Source: Rhodospirillales bacterium
GTDB taxonomy: Bacteria > Pseudomonadota > Alphaproteobacteria > Rhodospirillales > JASLLZ01
DNA: 37,683 bases
Reading direction: 5' to 3'
NCBI GenBank assembly: GCA_030746775.1
Contig: JASLLZ010000018.1
Location: 1 to 37,683 of the forward strand
Shown: piece by piece, positions 1 through 8,195 of the stretch
How the letters are laid out: each line of letters starts with the position of its first letter
Position numbering within the stretch: position 1 is the stretch's first letter
Notes under the pieces: generated by a model
The model's database searches: none
Seen by the model: only the letters and a program-made list of their open reading frames with translations
Told to the model about the DNA's origin: nothing
Made by a program: the position numbers and the translations under genes

Positions 1-69
1 GAGAAAATTCTGTGCCCTCGACGGTGGTACGGGGGTATGATCTCTGCAAACCTGGAGGTCATCTGGGAA

Positions 70-81
70 ATGTCGGCTTAG
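70..81 (+). other. Three-codon minimal ORF in front of hyuA
   Basis: A GGAGG (54-58) stands 11 bases before an ATG at 70 that is followed by only two sense codons and a TAG at 79-81. The stop is in the same frame as the hyuA ATG at 88, and only 6 bases separate them. The hyuA ATG itself has no good ribosome binding site, so ribosomes may terminate here and reinitiate at 88. It may equally be chance, or the scar of a nonsense mutation in a slightly longer N-terminus. Confidence 0.25.
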
Positions 82-87
82 CAAGTC

Positions 88-2145
88 ATGTATCGAATAG
101 GCGTTGACGTCGGAGGAACGTTCACCGATTTCACCATCCTCGACGAGGAGGGGGGTGGCGTCCATTACTTCAAGGTTCCATCGACGCCCCCGGACCCGTC
201 CGAGGCCATCCAAGATGGGGTCGCCAGGATGATCGAGGACCACAAGGTGGCGCCCGAAGACGTCAGCCATCTGGGCCACGGCACCACGGTGGCCACCAAC
301 ATGGTCATCGAACGCCGCGGCTCGGCGACCGGGCTTTTGACCACCAAGGGTTTCCGCGACGTCCTCGAGATCGGCCGCCAGACGCGGCCCAACCTCTACG
401 ATTACACCATTGGCAAGCCGGTTCCCCTGGCGGCGCGCGAACACCGACTTGAGATCGTCGAGCGCGTCGGCGCCGACGGCGGCGTCCTGACCCCCCTCGA
501 CGAGGCCGGGCTCGAGGCGGCGGCCAAAAAGTTAAATGCGGCGGGCGTCGATGCGGTCGCCGTGTGCTTTCTACACTCTTACCGCCGGCCCGATCACGAG
601 AAGGCCGCCCGCGCCGCCCTGGAGCGCCTGGTGCCCGACGCCTATATCAGCCTGTCGTCCGAGGTCCTGCCCGAATTCCGCGAATACGAGCGCCTGTCGA
701 CGACCGTGCTCAACGCCTATATCGGGCCGCGCATGCAGGCCTATCTCGATCGCTTTCTCACCCGTGTCAGCGACCTTGGCATCACGGTCGAGCCCTACAC
801 GATCCATTCCAACGGGGGCCTGATGTCGGTGCGAACCGTGCGCGAGACGCCGGTGCGGACCTGCCTGTCGGGACCGGCCGCCGGCGTCGTCGGCGCCACC
901 GAGGTCGCCAAGGCGGCCGATTTTCCCAACGTCGTCACCTTCGACGTCGGCGGCACCAGCACCGACGTCTCCTTGGTCCACGGTTCGCGGCCGCTGTTCG
1001 CCTCGACCCGTTCGATCGCCGACTATCCGATCAAGACGCCGATGATCGACATTCACGTCATCGGGGCGGGCGGCGGCTCCATCGCCTGGATGGACGACGC
1101 CGGCGCGCTGAAGGTCGGCCCCCACAGCGCCGGCGCCGAGCCCGGCCCGGCGGCCTACGGCCGGGGCGGCGACGAGCCGACCATCACTGATGCCAACATC
1201 TGCCTGCACCGCCTGAACCCGGTGGCGCTGTTGGACGGCCGCATGCCGGTTGACAAGGCGGCCGCCCGCCGGGTGGTCGACGAACACGTCGCCGGCCCCC
1301 TCGATCTCGACGTCGAGACCGCGGCGCACGGCATCCTGCGCATCGCCAACGCCAATATGAGCCGCGCCATCCGTTCGGTCTCGACCGAGCGCGGCTACGA
1401 CATCAAGGAGTTCGCGCTGTTTGCCTACGGCGGCGCCGGGCCGCTTCATGCCGCCGAAATCGCCGTCGAATGCGGCATCCCGACGGTCATCGTGCCGCAG
1501 GAACCGGGGACCATGTGCGCCCGCGGCATGCTGCTTTCCGACATCAGCCTCGATTTCGTGCGCAGCGAGATCGCCGAGGCCGGCCCCGATACATGGCAGC
1601 GCGTCTGCGAGCTGTTCGGCGCCATGAGCGACGAAGGCAACGCGTGGCTTGAGGGCGAACGGGTCAAGGCCGACGACCGTTCCTTCATCTGCCACGTCGA
1701 GGCGCGTTATCAGGGCCAGAACTTCGAGGTCAAGGTCGAGATGGACGAGGTGAAACCGGACGGTCTCGACGATTTCCTGGAGCGCTTCCGGGCCAGCCAC
1801 GCCAAGGAGTACGGCTACGACATTCCGGGACGTGCCGTCGAGGTGGTGAATTGCCGGATGCAGGCGGTGGGCACCGTGCCCAAGGCGCCGCAGCAACCCC
1901 TCGCCGAGGGCGGCGCGCTGAAGGACGCCGTCATCGAACGGCGCCAAGTCTACTTCGGCGACGGCAACGGATGGGTCGAGACCGAGGTCTACGCCCGCGC
2001 CCGCCTGCCCGTGGCGGTCCCGTTCCAAGGCCCCGCCGTGATCGAGGAAATGAGCTCGACCACGGTGGTGCTGCCCGGACAGTCGGCCGCGGTCGACCGC
2101 ATCGGCAATATCGTGATCGATGCCCGTCTAGACGGGGGCACCTAA
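88..2145 (+). CDS. hyuA: Hydantoinase/oxoprolinase subunit A (ATP-dependent, HyuA family)
   Basis: The protein has 685 residues, the usual size for a HyuA/N-methylhydantoinase A subunit. The N-terminal hydantoinase A domain opens with the phosphate-binding signature GVDVGGTFTDF (residues 5-15), followed by HGTTVATN near residue 65. The second ASKHA-type phosphate loop FDVGGTSTDVSL lies near residue 290, and a GAGGGS turn follows at about 330. The family uses ATP to activate a cyclic amide (hydantoin, 5-oxoproline) or a ketone, acting with a B subunit, here encoded directly downstream. The stop is separated by one base from the first B gene, so the three genes form one operon. The ATG at 88 matches family N-termini but has no close Shine-Dalgarno; a TATGAT at 36-41 could be a -10 box but lacks a good -35. 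The substrate cannot be told from sequence. Confidence 0.9.
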   Translation: MYRIGVDVGGTFTDFTILDEEGGGVHYFKVPSTPPDPSEAIQDGVARMIEDHKVAPEDVSHLGHGTTVATNMVIERRGSATGLLTTKGFRDVLEIGRQTRPNLYDYTIGKPVPLAAREHRLEIVERVGADGGVLTPLDEAGLEAAAKKLNAAGVDAVAVCFLHSYRRPDHEKAARAALERLVPDAYISLSSEVLPEFREYERLSTTVLNAYIGPRMQAYLDRFLTRVSDLGITVEPYTIHSNGGLMSVRTVRETPVRTCLSGPAAGVVGATEVAKAADFPNVVTFDVGGTSTDVSLVHGSRPLFASTRSIADYPIKTPMIDIHVIGAGGGSIAWMDDAGALKVGPHSAGAEPGPAAYGRGGDEPTITDANICLHRLNPVALLDGRMPVDKAAARRVVDEHVAGPLDLDVETAAHGILRIANANMSRAIRSVSTERGYDIKEFALFAYGGAGPLHAAEIAVECGIPTVIVPQEPGTMCARGMLLSDISLDFVRSEIAEAGPDTWQRVCELFGAMSDEGNAWLEGERVKADDRSFICHVEARYQGQNFEVKVEMDEVKPDGLDDFLERFRASHAKEYGYDIPGRAVEVVNCRMQAVGTVPKAPQQPLAEGGALKDAVIERRQVYFGDGNGWVETEVYARARLPVAVPFQGPAVIEEMSSTTVVLPGQSAAVDRIGNIVIDARLDGGT

Positions 2146-2146
2146 G

Positions 2147-3889
2147 ATGGCCCGCGCCAAGACAGCCCAGACGGTGGCGGACGACCGGATCATCGATCCC
2201 ATCGCCATGGAGGTCTTCTCCAACCGGCTGCTGTCGATCACCGAGGACATGGGCAACATCTTGATCCGCTCGTCGTTCTCGACCAACATCAAGGAGCGTC
2301 GCGACTGTTCCGTCGGCCTTTTCGATGCCCTGGGCCGCTGCATCTGTCAGGCCTCTCACATGCCCATGCACCTGGGCTCTCTGCTGGGCAGCACCAGGGC
2401 CGTGCTGGGGCGCTATTCCATCGACGACATGGTGGAAGGGGACGCCTTCATCTGCAACGACGTCTATCTAGCGAACGGTACCCACCAACCGGACGTCAGC
2501 GTGGTGACACCGATTTTCTGGGACGGCGCCGTCCAATTCTTCACCGCCACCGTGGGCCACCATTCGGACGTCGGCGGCACGGTTCCCGGCTCTATCGCGG
2601 GAACGTCCAGGACCATCTTCGAGGAAGGCATCCGCATCCCGGTGATCCGTATCGCCCGGGCCGGCGTGATCGACGTCGATCTGATGAACCTTTTGGTCAA
2701 CAACACCCGCGAGCCCGAAGACCGGGACCTGGACTTCCGGGTTCAGGTGGCGACCAACGAACGGGGCGGCGCCATGCTTCACGGGCTGGTCCGCCAGATG
2801 GGCCTGGCGGCGGTGAAAAACGCCATCGAGGATATCCTGGCCTACACGCGCAGAAGGCTGCTCAACCGCGTCGCCGAGCTCAACGACGGCGATCACAGTT
2901 TCATCCGCTACATGGACGACGACGGCCTGGGCGGCGACCTGGTCACCATCCACGCCACCATCCGCGTGCGCGGCGAGGAACTGACCATCGACTTCACCGG
3001 CTCCAGCCCCCAGGCACGGGGCGCCATGAGCCTACCGGACAGCGCCCTTTGCGCCACCTCGTACTACGTCGTCAAGACCGTCCTCGATCCCGAACTGTTG
3101 CCCAACAGCGGCCTTTTCGACGCCATCAAGGTCACGTCCCCCGTCGGCACCATTACCAACCCCAGCTTCCCCGGCGCCGTCGGCGCGCGCTCGATTACCG
3201 CCAACAAGGTGGCCGGCGCCATACTCGGCGCCTTCCAGGGCCTGGTGTCCAGGGATCGGGTGATGGCGTCGAGCCACGATTCCGTCCCGGCCATGGTCTT
3301 TTCGGGTCCGCGCCGCGACGGCCGGGGAACTTACGTCTATCTGGAGACGCTGGGCGGCGGCAACGGGGCACGCTTTGATCGTGACGGCATGGACGGTATC
3401 CACGTCCACATCTCCAACACGTCGAACCTGCCGGCCGAGGCGCTGGAGCACGAATACGACCTGTTGGTCGATGAATACGCCTTCGTCGAGGACTCGGGCG
3501 GCGCCGGCACCCATCGCGGCGGCTGCGGCCTGGCCCGCCAGATCCGGGTGTTGGAAGACGGCATCATCTTCTCGGTCCGCTCCGACAGCCACATCGTCAC
3601 CGCGCCCGGCGTTTTCGGCGGTTGCGAGGGCCATACGGCGCGCCTGGTTCAGAACCATGGCCGGTCGGACGAGCAGCTCCTTGGCTCCAAGGTCGCTCAT
3701 ATCGAAATGAAGGCCGGCGAATCGATGCGCATCGAAACCGGTGGCGGCGGCGGCTATGGCCCGCCGGGTGAGAGGGCGCTCGACCGGCTCGCCATCGACG
3801 TGCGCGGCGGCAAGGCGTCGCGGCCATCGGCCGAGCGCGATTACGGCGCCGAGATGGTACGCGCCGCCCTCGACGGGAAGGGATGCTAG
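2147..3889 (+). CDS. hyuB: Hydantoinase/oxoprolinase subunit B, first copy
   Basis: The 580-residue protein is a complete hydantoinase B/N-methylhydantoinase B subunit, the partner that carries the hydrolysis or transfer step after ATP activation by HyuA. Family blocks visible are DPIAMEVFSNRLLS (17-30), GHHSDVGG (137-144), NNTREPEDRDL near 185 and EDSGGAGTHRGG near 450. It is strongly similar over its whole length to the next gene. It differs at a block that is usually well conserved: NDVYLANGTH (104-113) replaces the NDPY..GGTH seen in the sister copy. Its start lies one base after the hyuA stop, implying translational coupling. The two copies could form a mixed B complex, or this one could have a shifted specificity. 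Confidence 0.9.
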   Translation: MARAKTAQTVADDRIIDPIAMEVFSNRLLSITEDMGNILIRSSFSTNIKERRDCSVGLFDALGRCICQASHMPMHLGSLLGSTRAVLGRYSIDDMVEGDAFICNDVYLANGTHQPDVSVVTPIFWDGAVQFFTATVGHHSDVGGTVPGSIAGTSRTIFEEGIRIPVIRIARAGVIDVDLMNLLVNNTREPEDRDLDFRVQVATNERGGAMLHGLVRQMGLAAVKNAIEDILAYTRRRLLNRVAELNDGDHSFIRYMDDDGLGGDLVTIHATIRVRGEELTIDFTGSSPQARGAMSLPDSALCATSYYVVKTVLDPELLPNSGLFDAIKVTSPVGTITNPSFPGAVGARSITANKVAGAILGAFQGLVSRDRVMASSHDSVPAMVFSGPRRDGRGTYVYLETLGGGNGARFDRDGMDGIHVHISNTSNLPAEALEHEYDLLVDEYAFVEDSGGAGTHRGGCGLARQIRVLEDGIIFSVRSDSHIVTAPGVFGGCEGHTARLVQNHGRSDEQLLGSKVAHIEMKAGESMRIETGGGGGYGPPGERALDRLAIDVRGGKASRPSAERDYGAEMVRAALDGKGC

Positions 3890-3892
3890 AAA

Positions 3893-5620
3893 ATGAGTCG
3901 AAAGAAAAACGACACCGCGGGCGAGGGCTTCGATCCCATCGCCATGGAGGTGTTCTCCAACCGGCTGCTGTCGGTTACCGAGGACATGGGCAACACCTTG
4001 GTGCGGTCGTCCTTTTCCACCAACATCAAGGAACGGCGCGACTGTTCCGTCGGACTGTTCGACGCCCAAGGCCGGCTGATTGCTCAGGGATCGCACGTGC
4101 CCTTGCACCTGGGCTCGTTGCTGGGCAGCGCCGAGGCGGTGCTGGCGCGCTATTCCGTCGACGACATGAAAGAAGGCGACGCCTTCATCCTCAACGATCC
4201 CTATATGGCCGGCGGCACCCACATGCCCGACATCTCCATTGTCTCGCCGGTTTTCTGGGACGGCGCCGTACGCTTTTTCACCGCCAACATCGGCCATCAT
4301 TCGGACGTCGGCGGCAGCGTGCCAGGGTCGATTTCGGGCACCGCGCGCTCGATCTTCGAGGAAGGCCTGCGCATTCCGGTCATCCGCATCCAGCGCGCCG
4401 GCACCCTCGACGTCGATCTCATGCACCTGATCGTCAACAATACCCGCGAGCCCGAGGAGCGCGAGCTTGACCTCAAGGTACAGATCGCGACCAACGAACG
4501 CGGCGCCGACATGGTCCATGAACTGGTGCGTCAGATGGGTCTCGAGGCTGTCGAGCGGTCGATCGAGGACATCCTGAGCTATACGCGCCGAAGGCTCAGG
4601 AACCGGATCGCCGAACTGCAAGACGGCGATTACAGTTTTACCAGCTATATGGACGACGACGGCATGGGCGGCGACACCGTGCCCATTCACGCCACGGTGC
4701 GTGTCGCGGGCACGGGCTTGACGGTGGACTTCACCGGCTCGGGAGGCCAGGCGCGGGGCGCCATGAACGTTGCCAAGAGCGCCCTTCACGCCACCGTCTA
4801 TTACTGCGTCAAGGCGCTGATGGACCCCGGCCTGATGCCCAACAGCGGCATGTTCGACGCGATCACCATCCATGCCCCCGAAGGCACCATCACCAACCCC
4901 AGGTTCCCGGCCCCGGTCGGTGCGCGCTCCATCACCTGCAACAAGGTGGCGCGCGCCATCATCGGCGCATTCGACGGACTGCTGCCCAGGGAAAAGGTCA
5001 TGGCCGCGGGCCAGGACATCGTTCCCGCCATCGTCTTTTCGGGCCGGCGCGACAAGGGGGCGGGCACCTTCGTCTACCTGGAAACGGTGGGCGGCGGCGC
5101 CGGGGCGATGGCGGATCGCGACGGCATGGATACGGTCCAGGTCCACATGACCAATACGTCCAACCTTCCGGCCGAGGCCCTGGAACACGAATACGCGCTG
5201 ATGGTCGACGAATACGCCATGGTCGAGGATTCGGGCGGCGCCGGCACCCATCGCGGCGGCCTGGGCATCGCCCGCCAGATCAGCGCCACCCAGGACGGCG
5301 TCATCTTTTCCGTGCGCTCCGACAGCCACATTATCGGCTCGCCCGGCGTGTTCGGCGGCTGCGACGGCCATACCGCCCGGTTGGTCGGCAACCACGGACG
5401 TCAGGATGAGAAGATTCTGGGCTCCAAGGTCTCTCACATTGTCATGAAGACGGGCGATTCCATGCGCCTGGAGACGCCGGGCGGCGGCGGATGGGGTCCG
5501 CCCCAGGAACGGCCCCCGCCCCTGATCGCCGCCGACGTGGCGGGCGGCAAGGTCTCGCGCGCCGCCGCCGAACGCGATTACGGTGCCGAAACCGTACGCA
5601 AGGCGCTGGCCGACGGGTAA
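3893..5620 (+). CDS. hyuB: Hydantoinase/oxoprolinase subunit B, second copy
   Basis: The 575-residue protein is a second full-length HyuB subunit, starting 3 bases after the stop of the first; a purine-rich GGGAAGGGATG overlapping that stop can serve as ribosome binding site. It keeps the more typical block NDPYMAGGTH (101-110), as well as GHHSDVGG (134-141) and EDSGGAGTHRGG near 443. By eye roughly two thirds of residues agree with the first copy, with aligned ends and few gaps, which indicates a tandem duplication followed by divergence. It is the likelier of the two to have standard catalytic geometry. It ends 22 bases from the convergent aminotransferase gene. Confidence 0.9.
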   Translation: MSRKKNDTAGEGFDPIAMEVFSNRLLSVTEDMGNTLVRSSFSTNIKERRDCSVGLFDAQGRLIAQGSHVPLHLGSLLGSAEAVLARYSVDDMKEGDAFILNDPYMAGGTHMPDISIVSPVFWDGAVRFFTANIGHHSDVGGSVPGSISGTARSIFEEGLRIPVIRIQRAGTLDVDLMHLIVNNTREPEERELDLKVQIATNERGADMVHELVRQMGLEAVERSIEDILSYTRRRLRNRIAELQDGDYSFTSYMDDDGMGGDTVPIHATVRVAGTGLTVDFTGSGGQARGAMNVAKSALHATVYYCVKALMDPGLMPNSGMFDAITIHAPEGTITNPRFPAPVGARSITCNKVARAIIGAFDGLLPREKVMAAGQDIVPAIVFSGRRDKGAGTFVYLETVGGGAGAMADRDGMDTVQVHMTNTSNLPAEALEHEYALMVDEYAMVEDSGGAGTHRGGLGIARQISATQDGVIFSVRSDSHIIGSPGVFGGCDGHTARLVGNHGRQDEKILGSKVSHIVMKTGDSMRLETPGGGGWGPPQERPPPLIAADVAGGKVSRAAAERDYGAETVRKALADG

Positions 5621-5642
5621 GCGTCCGCTCCTCGACTACCCA

Positions 5643-6788
5643 TCAGTCCGCCAGTACGCGGTCCTCGTCGCGGCTGCGGTGTTGGATGCCGAGCTCTTCG
5701 ACGGTGTCCTCGATTGCCTGGAGCAGGCGGTCGATGTCGTCGTCGGTGATTCGCCCCATGCATCCCATGCGGAAGGTGCCGGCGGCGGTAAGACGGCCGG
5801 CGAAGATGAGAAACCCCCTCTTCTCCAGGGCGGCGCTGAAGGCGGCGTAGGAGTAATGGGAATCGGCGGGATCGTGGAAGCTGGCGACGATGGGCGAGGC
5901 GGCGGCGTCGGGCAGCAGTGATTTAAAGCCGCGCTGGCGCATACCGGAGACAAGGCGCCGCCAGACCCGCCGGTAGCGTTCGTTGCGCCCCGCCACCCCG
6001 CCTTCCCTCTCGTGCAGCTTCAGCGCCGCGCCCATGGCCAGAATAACGTGGGTCGGCGGCGTGAAGCGCCACAATCCGGTTTCCTCCATGAAGGCCCATT
6101 GGTCATGGGCATCCAGGCTCATCGAAGGGGAATTGCCCTTGGCCGCCTCCAAGGCGGTTCGCTTGGCGATGACGAAACCGATGCCGGGCGCCGATTCCAG
6201 GCACTTGTTGGCGCCTGTCACCACGGCCTCGAGGTCGAGGGCCTTGGCGTCGATCTCAAAGCCGCCGAACGAGGCCACGGCATCGACGATGAAGCGGACA
6301 CCGCGCTTCTTGGCGACCTCGGCGATCTCGGCGATCGGGTTGAGGACGCCGGTTCCGGTATCGCAATGGCACATCGCCATATGGGTGATCGCGGGATCGG
6401 CGTCGAGCGCCGCCTCGACGTCGGCGGCCGTCGGCAGCGGCAGCATGGGCAGTTCCAGAACAACGAAATCCTTGCCCATGGTCTTCAGGGTTTCCCTGAG
6501 ACGCAGGCCGTAGAACCCGTTGACCACCAGCAGAACCTTGCCGTCGTCCGGTATCAAGGTGTGAAACGCCGCTTCGATGGCGTAGGTGCCGCTGCCTTGA
6601 AGGGGCACGCATTCATAAACGCCGTCGCCGTTGACCAGATCGACCAGATAGCGGCGTATGCGGGCCGTGGTTTCCTTGATGGCGACACCGGCGGGGGCGA
6701 AGTCGTGGGCCATCGCATCCTTGACCTCGGATGCCGTCCTCACCGGCCCCGGAGTCAAGAGCAAGGGTTCCGCGTAGGTCTCGCTCAT
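5643..6788 (-). CDS. PLP-dependent class V aminotransferase, PhnW-like
   Basis: The 381-residue protein is a fold-type I, class V aminotransferase that follows 2-aminoethylphosphonate:pyruvate transaminase (PhnW) closely along its length. Visible blocks are LLLTPGPV (9-16), LQGSGTYAIEA (63-73), the cofactor aspartate D169 in VDAVASFGGF and the Schiff-base lysine K195 in GANKCLES. The segment MSLDAHDQW and the FTPPTHVILA block also match PhnW. No phosphonoacetaldehyde hydrolase (PhnX), PhnA or phosphonate transporter is present in the window, so use of aminoethylphosphonate is unproven; an alanine/serine-glyoxylate type reaction is a possible alternative. A GGGAGG ribosome binding site lies 5 bases before the ATG. 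It is followed, on the opposite strand, by the convergent end of the hyu operon. Confidence 0.85.
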   Translation of the reverse strand: MSETYAEPLLLTPGPVRTASEVKDAMAHDFAPAGVAIKETTARIRRYLVDLVNGDGVYECVPLQGSGTYAIEAAFHTLIPDDGKVLLVVNGFYGLRLRETLKTMGKDFVVLELPMLPLPTAADVEAALDADPAITHMAMCHCDTGTGVLNPIAEIAEVAKKRGVRFIVDAVASFGGFEIDAKALDLEAVVTGANKCLESAPGIGFVIAKRTALEAAKGNSPSMSLDAHDQWAFMEETGLWRFTPPTHVILAMGAALKLHEREGGVAGRNERYRRVWRRLVSGMRQRGFKSLLPDAAASPIVASFHDPADSHYSYAAFSAALEKRGFLIFAGRLTAAGTFRMGCMGRITDDDIDRLLQAIEDTVEELGIQHRSRDEDRVLAD

Positions 6789-6818
6789 CGCCGCCTCCCA
6801 AAGTTTTTAGCCCGCGGT

Positions 6819-6846
6819 AGCATAATCGGCTTTTGCATCGATTCAA
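6819..6846 (-). promoter_or_regulatory. Putative sigma70 promoter of the aminotransferase gene
   Basis: Read on the - strand, TTGAAT and TATGCT are separated by 16 bases, about 30 bases before the aminotransferase ATG. Both boxes match the consensus at four of six positions. This is a sequence match only, in the 107-base gap after the M20 gene. If real, the aminotransferase is not dependent on readthrough from the M20 gene. Confidence 0.4.
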
Positions 6847-6895
6847 GGTCCCCCCAGGTTCCGCTTGGCGCCCGCCACGGCGTCGATCGCACGGC

Positions 6896-8068
6896 TTAAT
6901 TCTTGAACCCAAGAAGCCTTTTCACGACGTCGAAATGGATCACCGCAGCATCGACCAGTTGCATCACCGAAACCGATTCGTTCGCCGCATGACCTTCGGC
7001 GACGGTCCCCGGACCGACGTTGATGATCTCGATACCGTCGTCGGCGAAGTAGCGCCCGTCGCAGGCCCCGACGGGGGTAAGGAAGCGGGCCCGGGCACCG
7101 GTGCGGGCCTCGATGGCGGCGCGGAATGCGCCGACCCCAGGCCCGTCCCCGGCCCCCTTGAATCCGTTGGTGCCGTGCAGCCGCTCAAGGGTAAAGCTGG
7201 CCTCGGGCTCGCCCGCCGCGTCAAGGGCGCGTTGGATTTCCTCGAAGGCCTCGTCGGCGGTCTCGCCGGGCACCAGCCGGCGATCGATCTCGACGGCGCA
7301 TTCGCCGGGCACGACGTTGAGGTTGCGCCCGCCCTGAATGGTGCCGATGTTGACGGTTGATTTGATGTCACCGTCGCTCCGTTCGCCAAGATGGTCAAAG
7401 ACCTGGCGCTGAAGGGCGGCAAGCAGGCGCATCATGCGCTCGATTGCGTTGTCGCCGGAGTCCGGATCGCCGGCGTGGGCGGCCTCGCCGAGGGCCGTGA
7501 TCGTGACCCACAGCACACCACGCTCGGCGGTGATCAACTGATTGCCGGTCGTTGCGCCAACGACCAGGATATCGGGCTTCACCAGACCGGATTGATGAAG
7601 ATGGCAGGTGCCGCCCGGCCCCAGGTTCTCTTGATCGCCGGCAAACGTGAACACCAACTCGCCTTTCTTGGGACCGCCGCGCCCCGCCGCCGCCTCGGCA
7701 AGCCATAGATGAACCGCCATGCTGGCCTTGCAATTCGCGGCGCCCAGCCCGTAGACGCGGCCGTCGCGGATCTCGGCCCGCAAGGGATCGGTTTCCCAGT
7801 TGCCGGGGTTGGTGACGGTGTGCGTATCGGCATGGACATTGAACGCCAGACAAGGTTTGGCGGTGCCGCTTCGCGCCACCACGTTGGCGATGGGCTCCGC
7901 CGCCATCGGAAGAAGGGTCTCGTATCCGGCGCGGCGCAAGCGGTCGGCGGCATAGGCGCAAATCTTGCGCGTATCGCCCGGCGGGGAAGCCGAGGGCAGC
8001 GCGATCAGATGGCTCAGTATGGAAGTGAGGTCCCCTTCAAGGCTGGCTTCGTCAAGGGTATCTGACAT
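6896..8068 (-). CDS. M20 family peptidase/deacylase homologue with altered active site
   Basis: The 390-residue protein has the ArgE/DapE/CPG2 (M20) layout: a catalytic domain split by a dimerisation domain (about 185-295). The start at 8068 is preferred over an upstream in-frame ATG (8116) because AGGA lies 8 bases before it and the protein then begins at the family N-terminus. H79 and D81 (NVHAD) and the last ligand H360 (GHAANE) are present. The bridging metal aspartate of the GxGAxDMKGG motif is Asn (N112 in GAANCKAS). The general-base glutamate of the DEE motif is Gln (Q146, in DQE; E147 remains). The acidic ligand of the GEPT motif is Ala (A172 in GATTG). It may be a pseudoenzyme, a binding protein or an enzyme with different metal use. 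It is transcribed divergently from the CocE-like hydrolase. Confidence 0.85.
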   Translation of the reverse strand: MSDTLDEASLEGDLTSILSHLIALPSASPPGDTRKICAYAADRLRRAGYETLLPMAAEPIANVVARSGTAKPCLAFNVHADTHTVTNPGNWETDPLRAEIRDGRVYGLGAANCKASMAVHLWLAEAAAGRGGPKKGELVFTFAGDQENLGPGGTCHLHQSGLVKPDILVVGATTGNQLITAERGVLWVTITALGEAAHAGDPDSGDNAIERMMRLLAALQRQVFDHLGERSDGDIKSTVNIGTIQGGRNLNVVPGECAVEIDRRLVPGETADEAFEEIQRALDAAGEPEASFTLERLHGTNGFKGAGDGPGVGAFRAAIEARTGARARFLTPVGACDGRYFADDGIEIINVGPGTVAEGHAANESVSVMQLVDAAVIHFDVVKRLLGFKN

Positions 8069-8195
8069 CGCGGAATTCCTGTCGGGGTCTTGAAACGCCA
8101 AGGATGATGGCCACACAAAGGATTTACGCGTCCGCCGGGTTCAAGGCAAGATAAAGGGCAAACGACGTATGTGCCGCGCCCGGGGGGGAATCACC

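Noticed and set aside
571-2028. Long minus-strand reading frame of 485 codons opposite hyuA
   Set aside because: It is antisense to a clear HyuA gene, is His/Gly/Val-rich without recognisable motifs, and arises from the codon bias of high-GC DNA.
3032-5437. 801-codon minus-strand open frame opposite both hyuB genes
   Set aside because: Its length reflects GC-rich third positions of the sense genes. Its internal repetition only mirrors the hyuB duplication.
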